Part shown: positions 43,601 to 54,067 of the stretch, in pieces
Layout: each line of letters begins with the position of its first letter
How positions within the stretch are numbered: the stretch's first letter is position 1
From: Nitzschia sp. DOCU1
Taxonomy: Eukaryota > Bacillariophyta > Bacillariophyceae > Bacillariales > Bacillariaceae
Assembly (NCBI GenBank): GCA_951394045.1
Contig: OX595985.1
Span: 682,001-746,000 of the forward strand
Length of the DNA stretch: 64,000 nucleotides
Reading direction: 5' to 3'
Notes under the pieces: generated by a model
Seen by the model: the letters and a program-made list of their open reading frames with translations, nothing else
What the model was told of the DNA's origin: nothing
The model's database searches: none
Made by a program: the position numbers and the translations under genes

Positions 43601-44356
43601 GAATAGATTTGAAGACAACGATGTCCTTCAAGCTATGAGTTGCTGGGCCCTTGTCAATATTGCCTTGGCTCCAGCGCAGAAGGCGAAGCTTGTCAAGCTT
43701 GGAGGTATTGAAGCGACGTCGAATGCCATGCTACGTCACCCCTTTTCGGCAGAAGTTCAGTTCCGTGCTCTCTTTGCTCTGATCAATCTGGTCATTCCGT
43801 GTACGTACCAGCAGGTGCCATTTGTCGCCAAGTTTGATGACCGTGCACTCACTCCTTTTCCTTTCTTCCCTCCGCAGCCGTGCGCTTTGATAGAGACGAC
43901 CTTGAGAATGAAGCCAGATTGGAACCGATCAGGGAAAACGCAGACACGTCGGAAAAACAAATCATCGACGAATCGGTTAGCGACATCACCGGCCTCGTTG
44001 TCCGTGCCATGAAGAACTTTTGCTCGAGCGAGGCGATCCTGAATCGTGCCTGTTTGGTCCTCCACAATCTATCTTTGACCCAGGAGTACCATTCGACGCT
44101 GCTGCTGGCACCAAGTTGCTACCAGATGCTGGAGTGGTGTTTGGCAAACTACCGAACTGACCAAGTCCTCCAGCAAAGTGCTACTGGAACTCTTCATCGC
44201 TTGCAAATGACGCTGTCGCGCGACGATGACCTACGTGCGAAGTTCACGGAGAAATTGCAAGCGCAGCAACAGGTTTCATTGTACCAAGCACATCGTGAGG
44301 CCCTTCGACTCCATCAGCTGCAGGAGGAAGTGAACAGAGCCCGCGAAGATGAATAG
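40627..44356 (+). CDS. F-box-like plus ARM-like repeat protein, paralogue B
   Basis: Four exons, 40627..42987, 43058..43234, 43320..43800 and 43878..44356, giving 1165 residues. Donors are GTAAGA, GTCCGT and GTACGT; joins are in phase (GK|RKRSRSK, VEGIQ|TLCMKVLPFL, LINLVIPS|VRFDRDD split in a codon). ATG at 40627 is the first in-frame ATG; the open frame starts earlier with GTG. The first ~590 residues are Ser/Thr/Gly-rich, with His-rich and Lys-rich patches. About 600-645 is F-box-like (SDIMAHVLTFLQPPKILEV, KEWRQ, ELWRVLCL). The C-terminal ~320 residues are ARM-like (QAMSCWALVNIALAP; RALFALINLV; NRACLVLHNLSLTQ). The N-terminal tail is twice as long or more than in paralogue A, and B has one extra intron. 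Confidence 0.78.
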
Positions 44357-44487
44357 ACGCAACATCTACTAGACTCCCATAACGAATAGACATCTAAGGT
44401 TATTTCCTTACAACTCTTTGCGAACGAGCTTCTTGCTCCAGCTATATGCTTTGACTATACTCTCATTATAAGCTTCCTGGTGGAATA

Positions 44488-45702
44488 TTACTTTCGCGAC
44501 CGCGTCATTCTTCCTCGTCCCATGGTCATGTCTACTTGCTTTGCAACATCCTCATGAAGCGAGAGCAAACCCTTTTTGACAAGATCCCACGACGGCGCAA
44601 AAAGTGCGTCGCAGGCACCCGTGGATGCCTCTTTCAACCCCGACTTGCGCCTCCTGTAAATATACCCCATGTGTTGCTCCTTGCTACCGTGCATTGATGT
44701 CATCTCTTGGGCGACTAGTTCGACATCAAACTCGTAGGAATGAATAATATCCTTTGGGCTGTGGTAGCAGATAAGGTAGGGAGACTGGCTGCGATTCCAC
44801 ATCTTGGATAGCTCCAACCAAAGTGGAGGAGGAAAACCGATGCTGAACATGTAAACATGGGAGAAAGGATCAAAAGTCTTGGCTTCGGTGATGTCCTTGT
44901 GTAGAAACACAGTGTTGCCACGAAGGCAGCAGGCTTCGTCGACATCTTCCTCTCCTTGATCGTTGGCGTGATGTTGTGCCACGGCTTCTTGCAAGACCGC
45001 CTTGAGATTGGTCATCCCTAGGGTCCATCGTGGGAACTCTACCTCGACACCACAAGAAAAGGCGACACCAGGATACTGTGCTACGTGAATGTTGGGTTTA
45101 CCAATGCCAGAACCGACGTCAATGAAACGACTGTCCTTTCCAAAGCCAGTGTGCTCCATCATGAGATTGACCATCTTTTGCATGCTGCCCATTGTCAGTT
45201 CGCCGTAGATCGGACCAACGTATGCATTTCCACCAATACTGCCTGTCAGACGTCTGATGATCTTGTAAGCATGCTCCACGTTTGGTTGACAAACGATTAA
45301 ATCGACGTACTTGCCAAAAATCAGGCGACGTTTGGCTTGCGGTTCAACGGAAATGACAGCGCCCTCATCTTCAGCCTTGCTCTTTTCGGACTGCGGAGTC
45401 ACCAAGGATGAGCCCCTCGCTGCACGGGAAGGGAAAAGTGTACGGCGTGCGTTTGTTGCTTTTGCAACATTTTCATCGGCATCAATACTTGACCGAGATG
45501 CAGCGGCCACTGTGGACGGTGTCACCAGTGGAGGCGCCCGGGCTCCATGAGACTGAATAGAATCATCACCTGCAGCAGAAATGACGATCTCTTCTGCAGG
45601 ATTTGGTGTTACTTCTTGGGCCCTCTTTCTTCTCGGCATCTTTTCCTCTGTGGTAATGGTAGCAACTGTTGGATGTTCACGGTTTTGTGGTCGAGGGACC
45701 AT
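44488..45702 (-). CDS. DOT1-type histone H3K79 methyltransferase-like protein
   Basis: A single exon of 404 residues; ATG at 45702 is chosen because the longer open frame starts with TTG. Residues about 120-360 form a DOT1-like SAM-dependent fold: YGELT at 166-170, FIDVGSGIGKPNIHVA with the SAM loop at 195-202, CGVEVEFPRW, a block around HKDITEAKTFDPFSHVY and FSIGFPPPLWLEL. DOT1 methylates lysine 79 in the core of H3. The N-terminal ~120 residues are basic and Ser/Thr-rich with two PLVTP/SLVTP copies; the C-terminus is basic (RGRMTRSRK), which may aid nucleosome or DNA contact. Other class I methyltransferases with a DOT1-like fold are the alternative. It is divergent from the gene at 45903. 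Confidence 0.82.
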   Translation of the reverse strand: MVPRPQNREHPTVATITTEEKMPRRKRAQEVTPNPAEEIVISAAGDDSIQSHGARAPPLVTPSTVAAASRSSIDADENVAKATNARRTLFPSRAARGSSLVTPQSEKSKAEDEGAVISVEPQAKRRLIFGKYVDLIVCQPNVEHAYKIIRRLTGSIGGNAYVGPIYGELTMGSMQKMVNLMMEHTGFGKDSRFIDVGSGIGKPNIHVAQYPGVAFSCGVEVEFPRWTLGMTNLKAVLQEAVAQHHANDQGEEDVDEACCLRGNTVFLHKDITEAKTFDPFSHVYMFSIGFPPPLWLELSKMWNRSQSPYLICYHSPKDIIHSYEFDVELVAQEMTSMHGSKEQHMGYIYRRRKSGLKEASTGACDALFAPSWDLVKKGLLSLHEDVAKQVDMTMGRGRMTRSRK

Positions 45703-45902
45703 GGTTGCAATGGATCTCCCTCGCTGAACGGCAAAGGGGAAGTTTTTTGGCGGGAAATCTTTTATTACATATTCAAGTTTGTATAAACTTATAATCCGAA
45801 ACTTCGTTCCACTTTGGGTCACGAGAGTCAGATCTCGCCAACTCGCTCGCCAGCGCGATCGCTGCGGTTCCCAACGGGAGTGCCCGACAATGAGACAAAC
45901 GC
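45703..45902. promoter_or_regulatory. Short divergent promoter region, DOT1-like / small unknown
   Basis: Only 200 bp separate the ATGs of the minus-strand methyltransferase gene and the plus-strand gene at 45903, so the two promoters overlap. No specific motif is claimed. Confidence 0.4.
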
Positions 45903-46379
45903 ATGATCGTCGCGTCCATCTATTACTCCCTTGGTAACACCCAGACGTTGTTTCCACTGGAGCCTTGCACAAACTATCGTCCAATGAGTGGCGCAGCATA
46001 TGGAAACCAAGACTGTGATCATGGTGAAACGGACGGGGAATCAAGACAAAAGGACGATGAGCCTATCACATGCCCGCTCTTCATGGACAGTCTCCCGAGT
46101 GATTTCGAATCCAATCCTCACTTGGCGGCGATTGCAAGTTTGCTAGAAGAGAACATCAAGGAGGAAAAGATCAATGATAATAAAGTGAAAAAATCATCCG
46201 TAATTCAGCCAACAGTTCCGCGAGCGAAAGTAGGCGGTGGCATATTGCGGGCGAAGAATAAGAGCAGAAATCAAAGAAGAACAGCCATCTCGTCGCCTTA
46301 TCAAGTGCCAGAGAAGAGATCGAAACCCGCCGCGACTCTGGGGGAAGCGCAACTGTTTCTGAAAATGTGGAAACTATAA
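45903..46379 (+). CDS. Small hypothetical protein with an acidic/basic layout
   Basis: A single exon, 158 residues from the ATG at 45903 or 131 from the ATG at 45984 (context CCAATGAG), which may be the true start. It contains CPLFMDSLPSDFESNPHLAA, then IASLLEE, a block that recalls the short helical N-terminal motif (PLFM...NPxLxA) of TTC4/Cns1-type co-chaperones, but no TPR follows. The C-terminal half is basic (RAKNKSRNQRR), ending with a hydrophobic turn EAQLFLKMWKL. Function unknown; I do not recognise the family with confidence. Confidence 0.6.
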   Translation: MIVASIYYSLGNTQTLFPLEPCTNYRPMSGAAYGNQDCDHGETDGESRQKDDEPITCPLFMDSLPSDFESNPHLAAIASLLEENIKEEKINDNKVKKSSVIQPTVPRAKVGGGILRAKNKSRNQRRTAISSPYQVPEKRSKPAATLGEAQLFLKMWKL

Positions 46380-47082
46380 TTCGAGCGCCGTTGTTGCATC
46401 TTTTCAATTTGAGACGATGGCTTCGAAAAGTATAATGATGACGTCTGCGAGGTAGGGACAGCACGTCTCTGGCTGTTCCAGGTCTCGGGCCATATTCCAT
46501 GCCACAATCCCGTTGACGAATTCAAATCAAGGCTACTTTTTCAATGTCGAGGTATTGGCATCGTCGTGATATGAAGTATCTTGGCCAATGGCACGACTGG
46601 ACGATCGACTGACTCTAGCTAGAGCCGCTCTTGAGCGAAATGTGGGTGAACAGAAGGATAACTCCAGAGATTTGACGTGCATAATGTTTCGGATCGTCTC
46701 GACCTCTGACTTTTCGACGACTAGGAAGATGAAAGATCGCGTACTAGCAACTTCACGTAGTCTATTGAGTCGCTGAAGGAACGATTGGGGACGTTGCAAA
46801 CATCTAGTAACAACTGTCTTCTGCTAGGTTACAATAATATGATTATAAGCAACAGTCTTCGCCATGAGCTGCTATTGTAGCAATGTTTTCAGGTGAGAGC
46901 TACTACCTAGAGAGTTATAGTTATCTGCCGCAAGGAATGATACCGTCTGTGTCCGAGTAAAGTAGAACTACCAAACATTTTCGCGAGTTGCAAGTAGGTA
47001 CCGTAGTTCCTAGGACTACTGAACCGTACGATACCCTTCATCATCCCCTGGCGGGCGGACGGAGGGGACGCGTAGCTAAGAA

Positions 47083-47090
47083 TGACGTCA
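47083..47090. promoter_or_regulatory. CRE palindrome TGACGTCA
   Basis: A perfect CRE in the centre of a gene desert, over 1.3 kb from the nearest downstream ATG and about 700 bp beyond the upstream stop. Its target is unclear. Confidence 0.3.
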
Positions 47091-47573
47091 TCGCGTCTTG
47101 CGTCTCCGCTTTTTATTCGACTTCAATACAGGCGGTAGACCCCCCTGGGAGCTCCCCCTGACGTGGGCTGCGAACCTATGCGACATGGCGTCGGGAACAC
47201 CAATAATTTTCGCACAGTCTAAGTAAAAATTAATTTGAATGTATATAACGATGAATACTCATATTTGCTTTCGCGCCTAATTCCCCTTCCCATCGCGAGG
47301 AAGGCCGACCTCTTGGCTTTCCTGCATTTTGGCGCACAAGAGATTTTGACTGCGTGAAAGCACGGTAGAATTGCAATGAAAACTCTCCTCATGCCAATGC
47401 TTTTGATGCCCGAATTGTCATTGTGATCACATTCGTCTCCAGGGCAGCCCCTTTGATTTCGTGTTCCAAACTTATTGGAGAATGCATCGCATGAGGGCGC
47501 TGCTCCGCGGAAGCCAAAATGTCCTCAGTAGCATAGAATTGTGAACCGCGCATAAAATAACGCATTATTGGTC

Positions 47574-47985
47574 ACGATGCGCCGTGTTGTAGAGCACGGT
47601 CGGGAGAAACCGTCCCAATTGTCACCAAGACTCCTTCAAGTCATTAGACTCCCTATTTGTTACTCAACATATACGGTTATAGATTTCTACTTAGTTTTCT
47701 TGCTCTTGCTACCTTGTCTTTGTAGCCATAGAGGACTCCAAAGTTCGGCAATTTTTAGTCCATTTAGTCGTATTCTCCGCGATGCGCCGTGTTCTATGGC
47801 ACGGTCAGAAGAAGTTGTTGCATTTTAGCTACAAGCCGATTCAAGCGTTGATATTAATCATGCATCCTCCAAATACATTGCTTAAGCCGTCTACATTGTT
47901 TATTTTGTCTTTCTACCTTGTCATAGTCGCTAATGAGACGCTCTGAAAATCTGCAACTTTTACACGTCCGATCGCGGTAGGAACG
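47574..47985. repeat. Diverged ~204-bp tandem duplication
   Basis: Copies begin near 47574 and 47778. They share CGATGCGCCGTGTT, one or two changed bases, GCACGGTC and AGAA at the start. Near the end they share CTACCTTGTC and, after a variable stretch, GCAA then TTTTA and GTCC. The middle is more diverged. Non-coding on both strands as far as can be seen. Confidence 0.6.
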
Positions 47986-48477
47986 GAATCACGAGTCTAA
48001 GTCACGAGCAAGCTGCGTGGTAGAAGTACGCGAAAGCTACTTTGTCACCATCACGGAAAAGCTGGTATGGCGTGTCGCGGTCCGATGACGACGTACTTTC
48101 GGACACATACCCTGGTGTCAGATACCAGCTTTTCATATAATGGTGACATTCTAGAGGGGATCGTGCCAACAGGTAGCTACTTACAAAATTTTGGTGAGCC
48201 GGCCTCACTGAATCGTTATCAAGTCCCACGAGAATATGTGTAGAAAGTCGGTACTGGTGGCTTTCCCGCGCCCGCGCTGAGAACGGTTTGGTGCGACACA
48301 AAATGCCTCAAACTCGGACATGGGCTCCTCCGCTTGTATTGCTTGCCGCGGGCTCTACAGTCGGCGATGGTCGTCCGCAAAGAGAACAATGAGTTGGACG
48401 AAATGCAAACAGTCGTCTATCATCCTGATTGTCATTGCTCCCAACAAGATGGTCTGTAATCAAATGATCGGTCTAAA

Positions 48478-49326
48478 ATGAGAAGAAGAAACAGCCGAAA
48501 GATGGCATTGAATCCGATTATCCTACTCATTACTATAATATCAACGAGCCGTGGATTTCTCCATGTGTCGCACGCCAGGAATCGCCATTTGCGGCTGGAG
48601 TCCGGACGGGACGATGAGAATCTCAGCATGGATGATTTGGAAATGGAACAGTTCCGACGTCGGAAGGAGATTGTAGAGCGGAAAGCCCTTCAAAATCATT
48701 TGAGACGGCCACCGAATCCATTTCTTGGTCCGGTCGAAGTAGTCGTGCGCTTGCTAGAGGAGCTTCGAAGACCGACCAGTCCGTATTCTGGGGTAACAGC
48801 ATTGCTGGAAACAGCCAACGAGGCTTGGCGTGAGATGCTGCGGAAGTCGGTGGGAGCACCTAAAGAAGCCACGAACGCCCAGCTGGCTCCACCCCTGGAA
48901 GCTGCCCTGGGAAGACCAAACCAACAATTCGCCATCTTGCTTGGGATAGAAAATTCGGACTACCAACGGACTTTTCCGACAGATCCCTTGGATTATGGTG
49001 ATACATGCTGGGTAGAGTGTCGGCTACGAGGAGCTATCGACGACGAACTTCTCGTCGCTATGGGCTGGTCGCTAGAGAAAAGGAGATCTGATGGCGCTTG
49101 GGTTGTGTCAGCGCTCGACTGGCAAGACTTCAGAGAGCCATACAGACCGGGCATCGGACGAGAAGAATGGGAACGCATCTGTGGTTAGTACCCCATTGCT
49201 TGGTAGTATTGTAATCAACTACAATATAGTTGTAATGATTTTGGTGCAGCAGTACTTGCCAGAATACGACAAGGGTGGAACGAGCGAGATGACCCGGCAT
49301 GGCGAGTCAAACCGACTAAGCAATAA
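48478..49326 (+). CDS. Hypothetical protein with signal/plastid-type presequence
   Basis: Two exons, 48478..49183 and 49250..49326, intron GTTAGT with a tandem acceptor GCAGCAG; 260 residues with the first acceptor or 259 with the second. Without the intron the frame would stop one codon into it (GGT TAG); with it the C-terminus continues LARIRQGWNERDDPAW and ends PTKQ. Residues 1-28 are basic then hydrophobic (LNPIILLITIIST) followed by SRGF, a possible plastid cleavage motif. The rest has LLEELRRPTSPYSGV and a C-terminal part with YGDTCWVECRLRG and VSALDWQDFREPYRPG. No family is recognised; a lumenal or stromal protein is plausible. Confidence 0.68.
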
Positions 49327-49523
49327 CATGGAGAAAACTACATAGTCATATCCAGCTTGAAAATCTAATTGGTAATCCTTAAAGTATGGTTATGTCGCTT
49401 CGAGGCTCTTTCAGCAACATAATCTGCAATTGAAATCCACCTATCAATGTCGTCGAGATTCGACACAACCTCAACATTGCGCATTCGATTTCCAAATCCA
49501 AAGTGCCACATTACCAATAACCC

Positions 49524-50234
49524 TTAACCTCGTCGCGCACTAGGAGCACAGCAGCAAGAGTACTCCTCCCGAGGATACGTCTCGTAGCTCATAATGCCAC
49601 TTTTCACTTCGTAGATGAATCCGATGTGCGGATACATAAATAGCGCGGTGAGAATCGCACTAGTAATGATCGTAGGGATGAAGCTGACGGTGACTACGGT
49701 GTCGTCGTCATAAACGGAGCTCATCTCGTCCGCTGTCTGGATATTAATGATGGTGCCGGCAATAAAATTGCCGACATACCACAAACAGTTGATACCAACC
49801 AAGTAGATGTTGTACTTGTTTGCCCCAACCAAAGCGCAAATAGAGCAAGCCAAGCTGACACCTGAAAAGATAGCTTGAGTCACGAGAGAATCATCATAAA
49901 TCGCCAAAACGGCATCGTCATCTACTTGCACACTGGCAGTCGGATACGTGGCCGACGCAACCACCAAGATAATGGTACCGATACTAACGCAGATAGTGAT
50001 AATGGCGATGACGATGACGGCTCGACGATAGTCACAGCAGCATCCACAACACTTGGCACCCTGCTTTGGCTGTTGCCACATGGGAATGTCCGAGCTGTTA
50101 CCGACAGGAATAGCGACGGTGGTAGCGCCCGGAGGGGCCGTCACAACGCTGGATCCTGGCGGCGCCATGACTGGGCTTTTGGCCGGGACAGCCACAGCAT
50201 AAGCCTCCGTTTCTTGTTCGATATCTTGACCCAT
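49524..50234 (-). CDS. Four-TM membrane protein, unknown
   Basis: A single exon of 236 residues; ATG at 50234 is chosen over an upstream non-ATG extension. Residues 1-60 are Pro/Ala/Val-rich and polar. A Cys cluster KCCGCCCDYRRAV (about 61-73) sits at the membrane boundary, followed by four hydrophobic segments (about 74-95, 120-140, 145-165 and 190-210). The C-terminus has a second Cys group, EYSCCCAPS. The cysteines might be palmitoylated; this is an inference. No named family is recognised. Confidence 0.68.
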   Translation of the reverse strand: MGQDIEQETEAYAVAVPAKSPVMAPPGSSVVTAPPGATTVAIPVGNSSDIPMWQQPKQGAKCCGCCCDYRRAVIVIAIITICVSIGTIILVVASATYPTASVQVDDDAVLAIYDDSLVTQAIFSGVSLACSICALVGANKYNIYLVGINCLWYVGNFIAGTIINIQTADEMSSVYDDDTVVTVSFIPTIITSAILTALFMYPHIGFIYEVKSGIMSYETYPREEYSCCCAPSARRG

Positions 50235-50707
50235 GGTTTTAATAAATGATTCAATGCAAGCACTTCCGTTAACAGTAATCTCAAATCGCAACCCGAGGAG
50301 GAAAATGAAATGGTCTTTCGAAGGAACCTATCTTGGTCATTCACGTCGAACACACGGACACTAATCTTTTGTTTTTGTATCGAACGGTGACACTTCGTAG
50401 ACCACCCCAAGTCGTGCGTGCCGCCGAAGCAAGCCAAGATACTAAATTTCTCAACGGCGAACTGCGACTAATTATTTCGGTCAGTCATTTGTCGATTCGA
50501 TTCGATTCGAATGAATCAACAGTCCGAACGAAAGCAAGACGTTGGCAGCACATCCATCGGTTTGGATCAACCATGATGACAGACGACAAAACGATGATGC
50601 AGGATCGCAGCCGACGATGGTAACATCTTAGGCACAGGCCTCGGAAGAACACATCAAGCGAGAAGAGCAAGATCTAATGCATCCACAGTACTCTTGGGTT
50701 TGATGTT
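50235..50707. other. Intergenic with a GATTC microsatellite
   Basis: 473 bp between divergent genes. A short five-base array, TCGATTCGATTCGATTCGA, lies near 50492-50510. Otherwise nothing coding is supported. Confidence 0.5.
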
Positions 50708-52748
50708 ATGAGCTCTACACCAACCGTTGTGATTCCTTCGTCCGAGGTCTTGACGTCCCAAGATGACACAACGACGCCACCTCTCGAAAAGCAGGATCGC
50801 AAGCGTCTCAAGAAGCTAAGGAAACGAGCCACCCTTGTGATATCCGATGGAGAAAAAAGTGGTCTACTGACTCGAGTGGAGTGGCTCGAATTTCAAAAGC
50901 TGGCGGCCACCGGAAACTCAGATGTCAATGGCGCCCTAACATCGGTGGGACCTTCCTTGACACGGCGGCAACGGAAAGAAGCCAACAAAGTAGAAGGATC
51001 GCATCATCGCGATCTTATTGCATGGCTCATGGACCGGATACAAAATCCCAATGAAGGCTTGCAACCGAAGAAACGTGCTCGGAACAATGATCAGGGAGAC
51101 GAAAATGCATTAGATTATCCTTCGATTCCATCATGGGCATCCATCCACAACCCTGCCACCATTGAAAGTCTGGTAATCCTTGAGGTGCAAGTCACATCCT
51201 CTTCAGCTGAACAATCTCAACTAGCAAAATGTCAATCGATTGTGGATGCAGCCGTAGCAGAATGCCGGGGGCGAACAGCCCTACACTTGCCGACCAAGTG
51301 GTTTCAGGGTTATGTTCCCAAGGCCACAACTGACAGTCTCTTGTATGCTGTCGCCAGTTCAAAGCCGAACAAACGAACAAAAACGGAAATGGAGAAAGCA
51401 CCGTCACAAATTCAACTGATGCGAGACTTGGAGGAAATGACTATGCCCTTGGAAAGTTGGTCGAGCGAAGGCTACCCTGTCAGGGTTGACAACCAGCCGG
51501 AATCAGCCAAGAACGAATGTCCTGCATTGGCAGATATTCCTTTGAAAGATCTGGATTCTATCCCGATAGACGAGGCCAAGAAGTTCGTAGCGGCATGGGG
51601 GTTCCGGGTGGAGCGTCAAAACGAAAATGATACCCAACTTTATGTTGCAACGCGGTCGGAGGACACCAGGGGTGGCGAGGTCCGTTGCTTCGGCCTTGAC
51701 TGCGAAATGGTTCTGACATCGACAGGGTCTGAATTGGCTCGCATTACTTTGGTGCAGCTAAATTCCTTCATCAATGACAAACTAGAGACTACAACCGTGT
51801 TGGATGCCCTCGTCAAACCGGAGAATCCAGTCAAGGACTACTTGACTCGCCATTCCGGGATCACAGCCGAACTCTTGGAACCCGTGACGACGCGATTGGA
51901 GCAGGTTCAAATGGCGTTGTGGCAGTTTCTCCGGCCAAATGACATTTTGGTGGGGCATTCGCTAGAAAATGATTTGATAGCGGTGCGCTACATTCATCCA
52001 CGAGTCATTGACACCGCCTTGATCTTTCGGCATCGGAACAAACGCACGAAATTCTCTCTACGACACATATCTGCAACCCTTCTCAAGAAGACTATCCAAC
52101 GTGGATCTCATTGTAGCAAGGAAGATGCGGAAGCTGCATTGGAGTTGGCTATTCGGCGTGCTTGGTTGGGCGATACCTTTGCTTTGCCGAATTCGGACGA
52201 GCGCCGATCCATTCTGGAAAAGTGGAACGCTGACAAGGAGATGAAGACGGCATGTATTGGACCAGCGGCCTGGTTGCAAACTCATGTGACGACCCACGCT
52301 AATGGTGCCCACGCAATCAACTGCGATTCCATCCCAGAGTGCAAGAAGGCTCTGCTAGCATGGGCAAAAGCAGGGCCCCGAAAAGCCCGACTAACGTGGT
52401 GTCAAATCGATATTGATGCCAAGAACAGTTTTGAAGACTTTCAACAAATGATGGTACGATATCACACATGAATGAGGCACCGTTGCGTTTTGATTGGATC
52501 GATGTCTCAATTTTTCTTAACAGGTTGAACTCTTACTCCAGATTTCGCCCACATCGATGGTTCTTGTTGCATATCAAAAAGGCTTGGACAATGCACGACA
52601 GGGATATAAGGCGAAGCGCGCCTGTCAGGATCCCAGATCCAGTGTTGGGTGGGATGCGGAAAGAGAAGCCACCTGGCAAGCTATTCTCGAAAGCTGTCGA
52701 CAAGGCCTGGCATCATGGATAGGCTCATCCAATGTACTTGCTGCGTAA
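50708..52748 (+). CDS. REXO/Rex-type RNA exonuclease (DEDDh)
   Basis: Two exons, 50708..52453 and 52524..52748, intron GTACGA-CAG of 70 nt, phase 0; 656 residues. The exonuclease domain (about 325-490) shows all DEDDh residues: FGLDCEMV gives D331 and E333, VGHSLENDL gives D422, and HCSKEDA gives H468 and D473. This is the REXO1/Rex1/Rex3 branch of RNase T-like 3'-5' exonucleases, which trim rRNA, tRNA or snRNA ends in the nucleus. The N-terminal 300 residues are basic near the start (QDRKRLKKLRKRA) and otherwise unassigned. Downstream exon 2 encodes LLLQISPTSMVLVAYQKGLD, consistent with a small extra domain. Confidence 0.87.
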
Positions 52749-53141
52749 ACGGGCTTTGACCTGCTCCTTGGTCCACAGCTAAGCAATTTTTAGGACATGG
52801 AGACACGGTCGAGGATGTTGGGTGGGTTCGTGCAGGGCCTACGTGTGGTGCATGACTATTTCTGATTCTTTGCTACGCTCTGAAATCATCGACTGAAGCG
52901 CTATTTATCTTTGGAAGTCACAGAGTTGTATCATGCGTCTAGTGTTACATGCTCCCATACAATCCCTCTGCTTCTTTTAGGTGAGGAAATTTGATGGCTG
53001 CAGTCGAGGTACAGTTTGACTTTGGTATGGTATTTCACAACGATTCATAGGCGAGGTCGCCTTCTAGCTGTTCGAATCGAAGTACTCAGCGTCGACCACT
53101 GCATACCATTTCGGCTCGATACTCCCACCGCCTGGAGAGTA

Positions 53142-53615
53142 TTAAAACTCCTCTCCGAGCAGTTCCAAAACAGATTCGATCACTTGGATTGTCGTCTCGG
53201 TCCGCTCGTCGTGGCGTAAGTAACGTGGGCTTCTGCCAAGGTATAATCTCCCAATCTTGGTCGATCTACCTTCAGCTTGAAGTGAGTATATATCCCCGGA
53301 TTCATCCTCGAATTCCCTGGTTACCGGTTTATTCTGAGGCTGGTCTCGAAACGCTGTCGACAATTCGTTGGCGACACGGCCTCGTGGAGAACTAGTGGCA
53401 ACGCCGCCGATTCGATCCGAATCTTCGGGCTCTTGCTGTCTACCACTGGGTGATTGAGGCCATGCGTTTGAGTGGCGCAACGGCGACGGGGACAAGAGCA
53501 AGGAAACCAAGGAGTCTTGTTGAAACGATACTTGGAAGCGATCTGTAGTAGTATTCCTGGACGGGAACACTAGAGGTCCAGTCGTAGAGCACAATTCACT
53601 TGCCGTGTGAGTCAT
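53142..53615 (-). CDS. Possible small hypothetical protein
   Basis: A 157-residue open frame with a true ATG at 53615. Composition is Ser/Arg/Glu-rich, with no hydrophobic core pattern, signal or known motif. It stands alone in a gene desert. It may be a chance frame; it is listed only because start, length and isolation allow it. Confidence 0.2.
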   Translation of the reverse strand: MTHTASELCSTTGPLVFPSRNTTTDRFQVSFQQDSLVSLLLSPSPLRHSNAWPQSPSGRQQEPEDSDRIGGVATSSPRGRVANELSTAFRDQPQNKPVTREFEDESGDIYSLQAEGRSTKIGRLYLGRSPRYLRHDERTETTIQVIESVLELLGEEF

Positions 53616-53888
53616 CGTTTTGTTTCAGTTCTTCACTTGGAAAGAGGTCTGGCCCAAAATTGGAAAGTTGTTGAAATTATGAGGACAGGCAAGAAGCTCT
53701 TCTTGAACAATTCCGGCGCCACGGGATCCAGACAAGGTTGTTCCTTAGCATGCAGCCTCTGTTCTCCTTCCATCTTTATGTTCTGGTCAAAGATAGGGCG
53801 GGAAGAGGATTGGGCGGGGTGGCGAAGCAACCATTGCTGTACTACCGGTAGCTAGAGCCCCAATTGTTTAAGCCACATTACATATGTG

Positions 53889-54067
53889 CATTTCCTAGTA
53901 GACGCACTGGGCGAACCTCTGAGAACTTAACTGCTGTCCGTCAGTATGTTCAACATTGCCAGGTCAAGCCACAACGTCTTTAGAGCATTTCGTAGTACAT
54001 AGCACCGGGCGAACCTCCGAGAACTTAATGTTGTCCTTCATTATGTTCAACATTGCCAATTCACACG
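53889..54067. repeat. Direct repeat, about 80 nt per copy, 97-bp period
   Basis: Copies at about 53889-53970 and 53986-54067. Both contain CATTTC, GTAGTA or TAGTAG, then GGGCGAACCTC, GAGAACTTAA, a variable stretch, and TATGTTCAACATTGCCA. They differ by a few substitutions and a short indel. Confidence 0.8.

Larger units (their letters stand above)
46380..48477. other. 2.1-kb gene desert with a tandem duplication and a CRE
   Basis: No convincing gene between the small protein at 45903 and the plastid-type gene at 48478. It contains TGACGTCA at 47083-47090 and a diverged ~204-bp tandem duplication from about 47574. Open frames of 60-100 codons here start with non-ATG codons or lack motifs. Confidence 0.5.

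Noticed and set aside
48002..48301. 99-codon minus-strand open frame in the gene desert
   Set aside because: Starts with a non-ATG codon and shows no protein-like pattern.
53060..53090. GTTCGAATC resembling a tRNA T-loop
   Set aside because: No 5-bp T-stem or acceptor stem could be paired around it.
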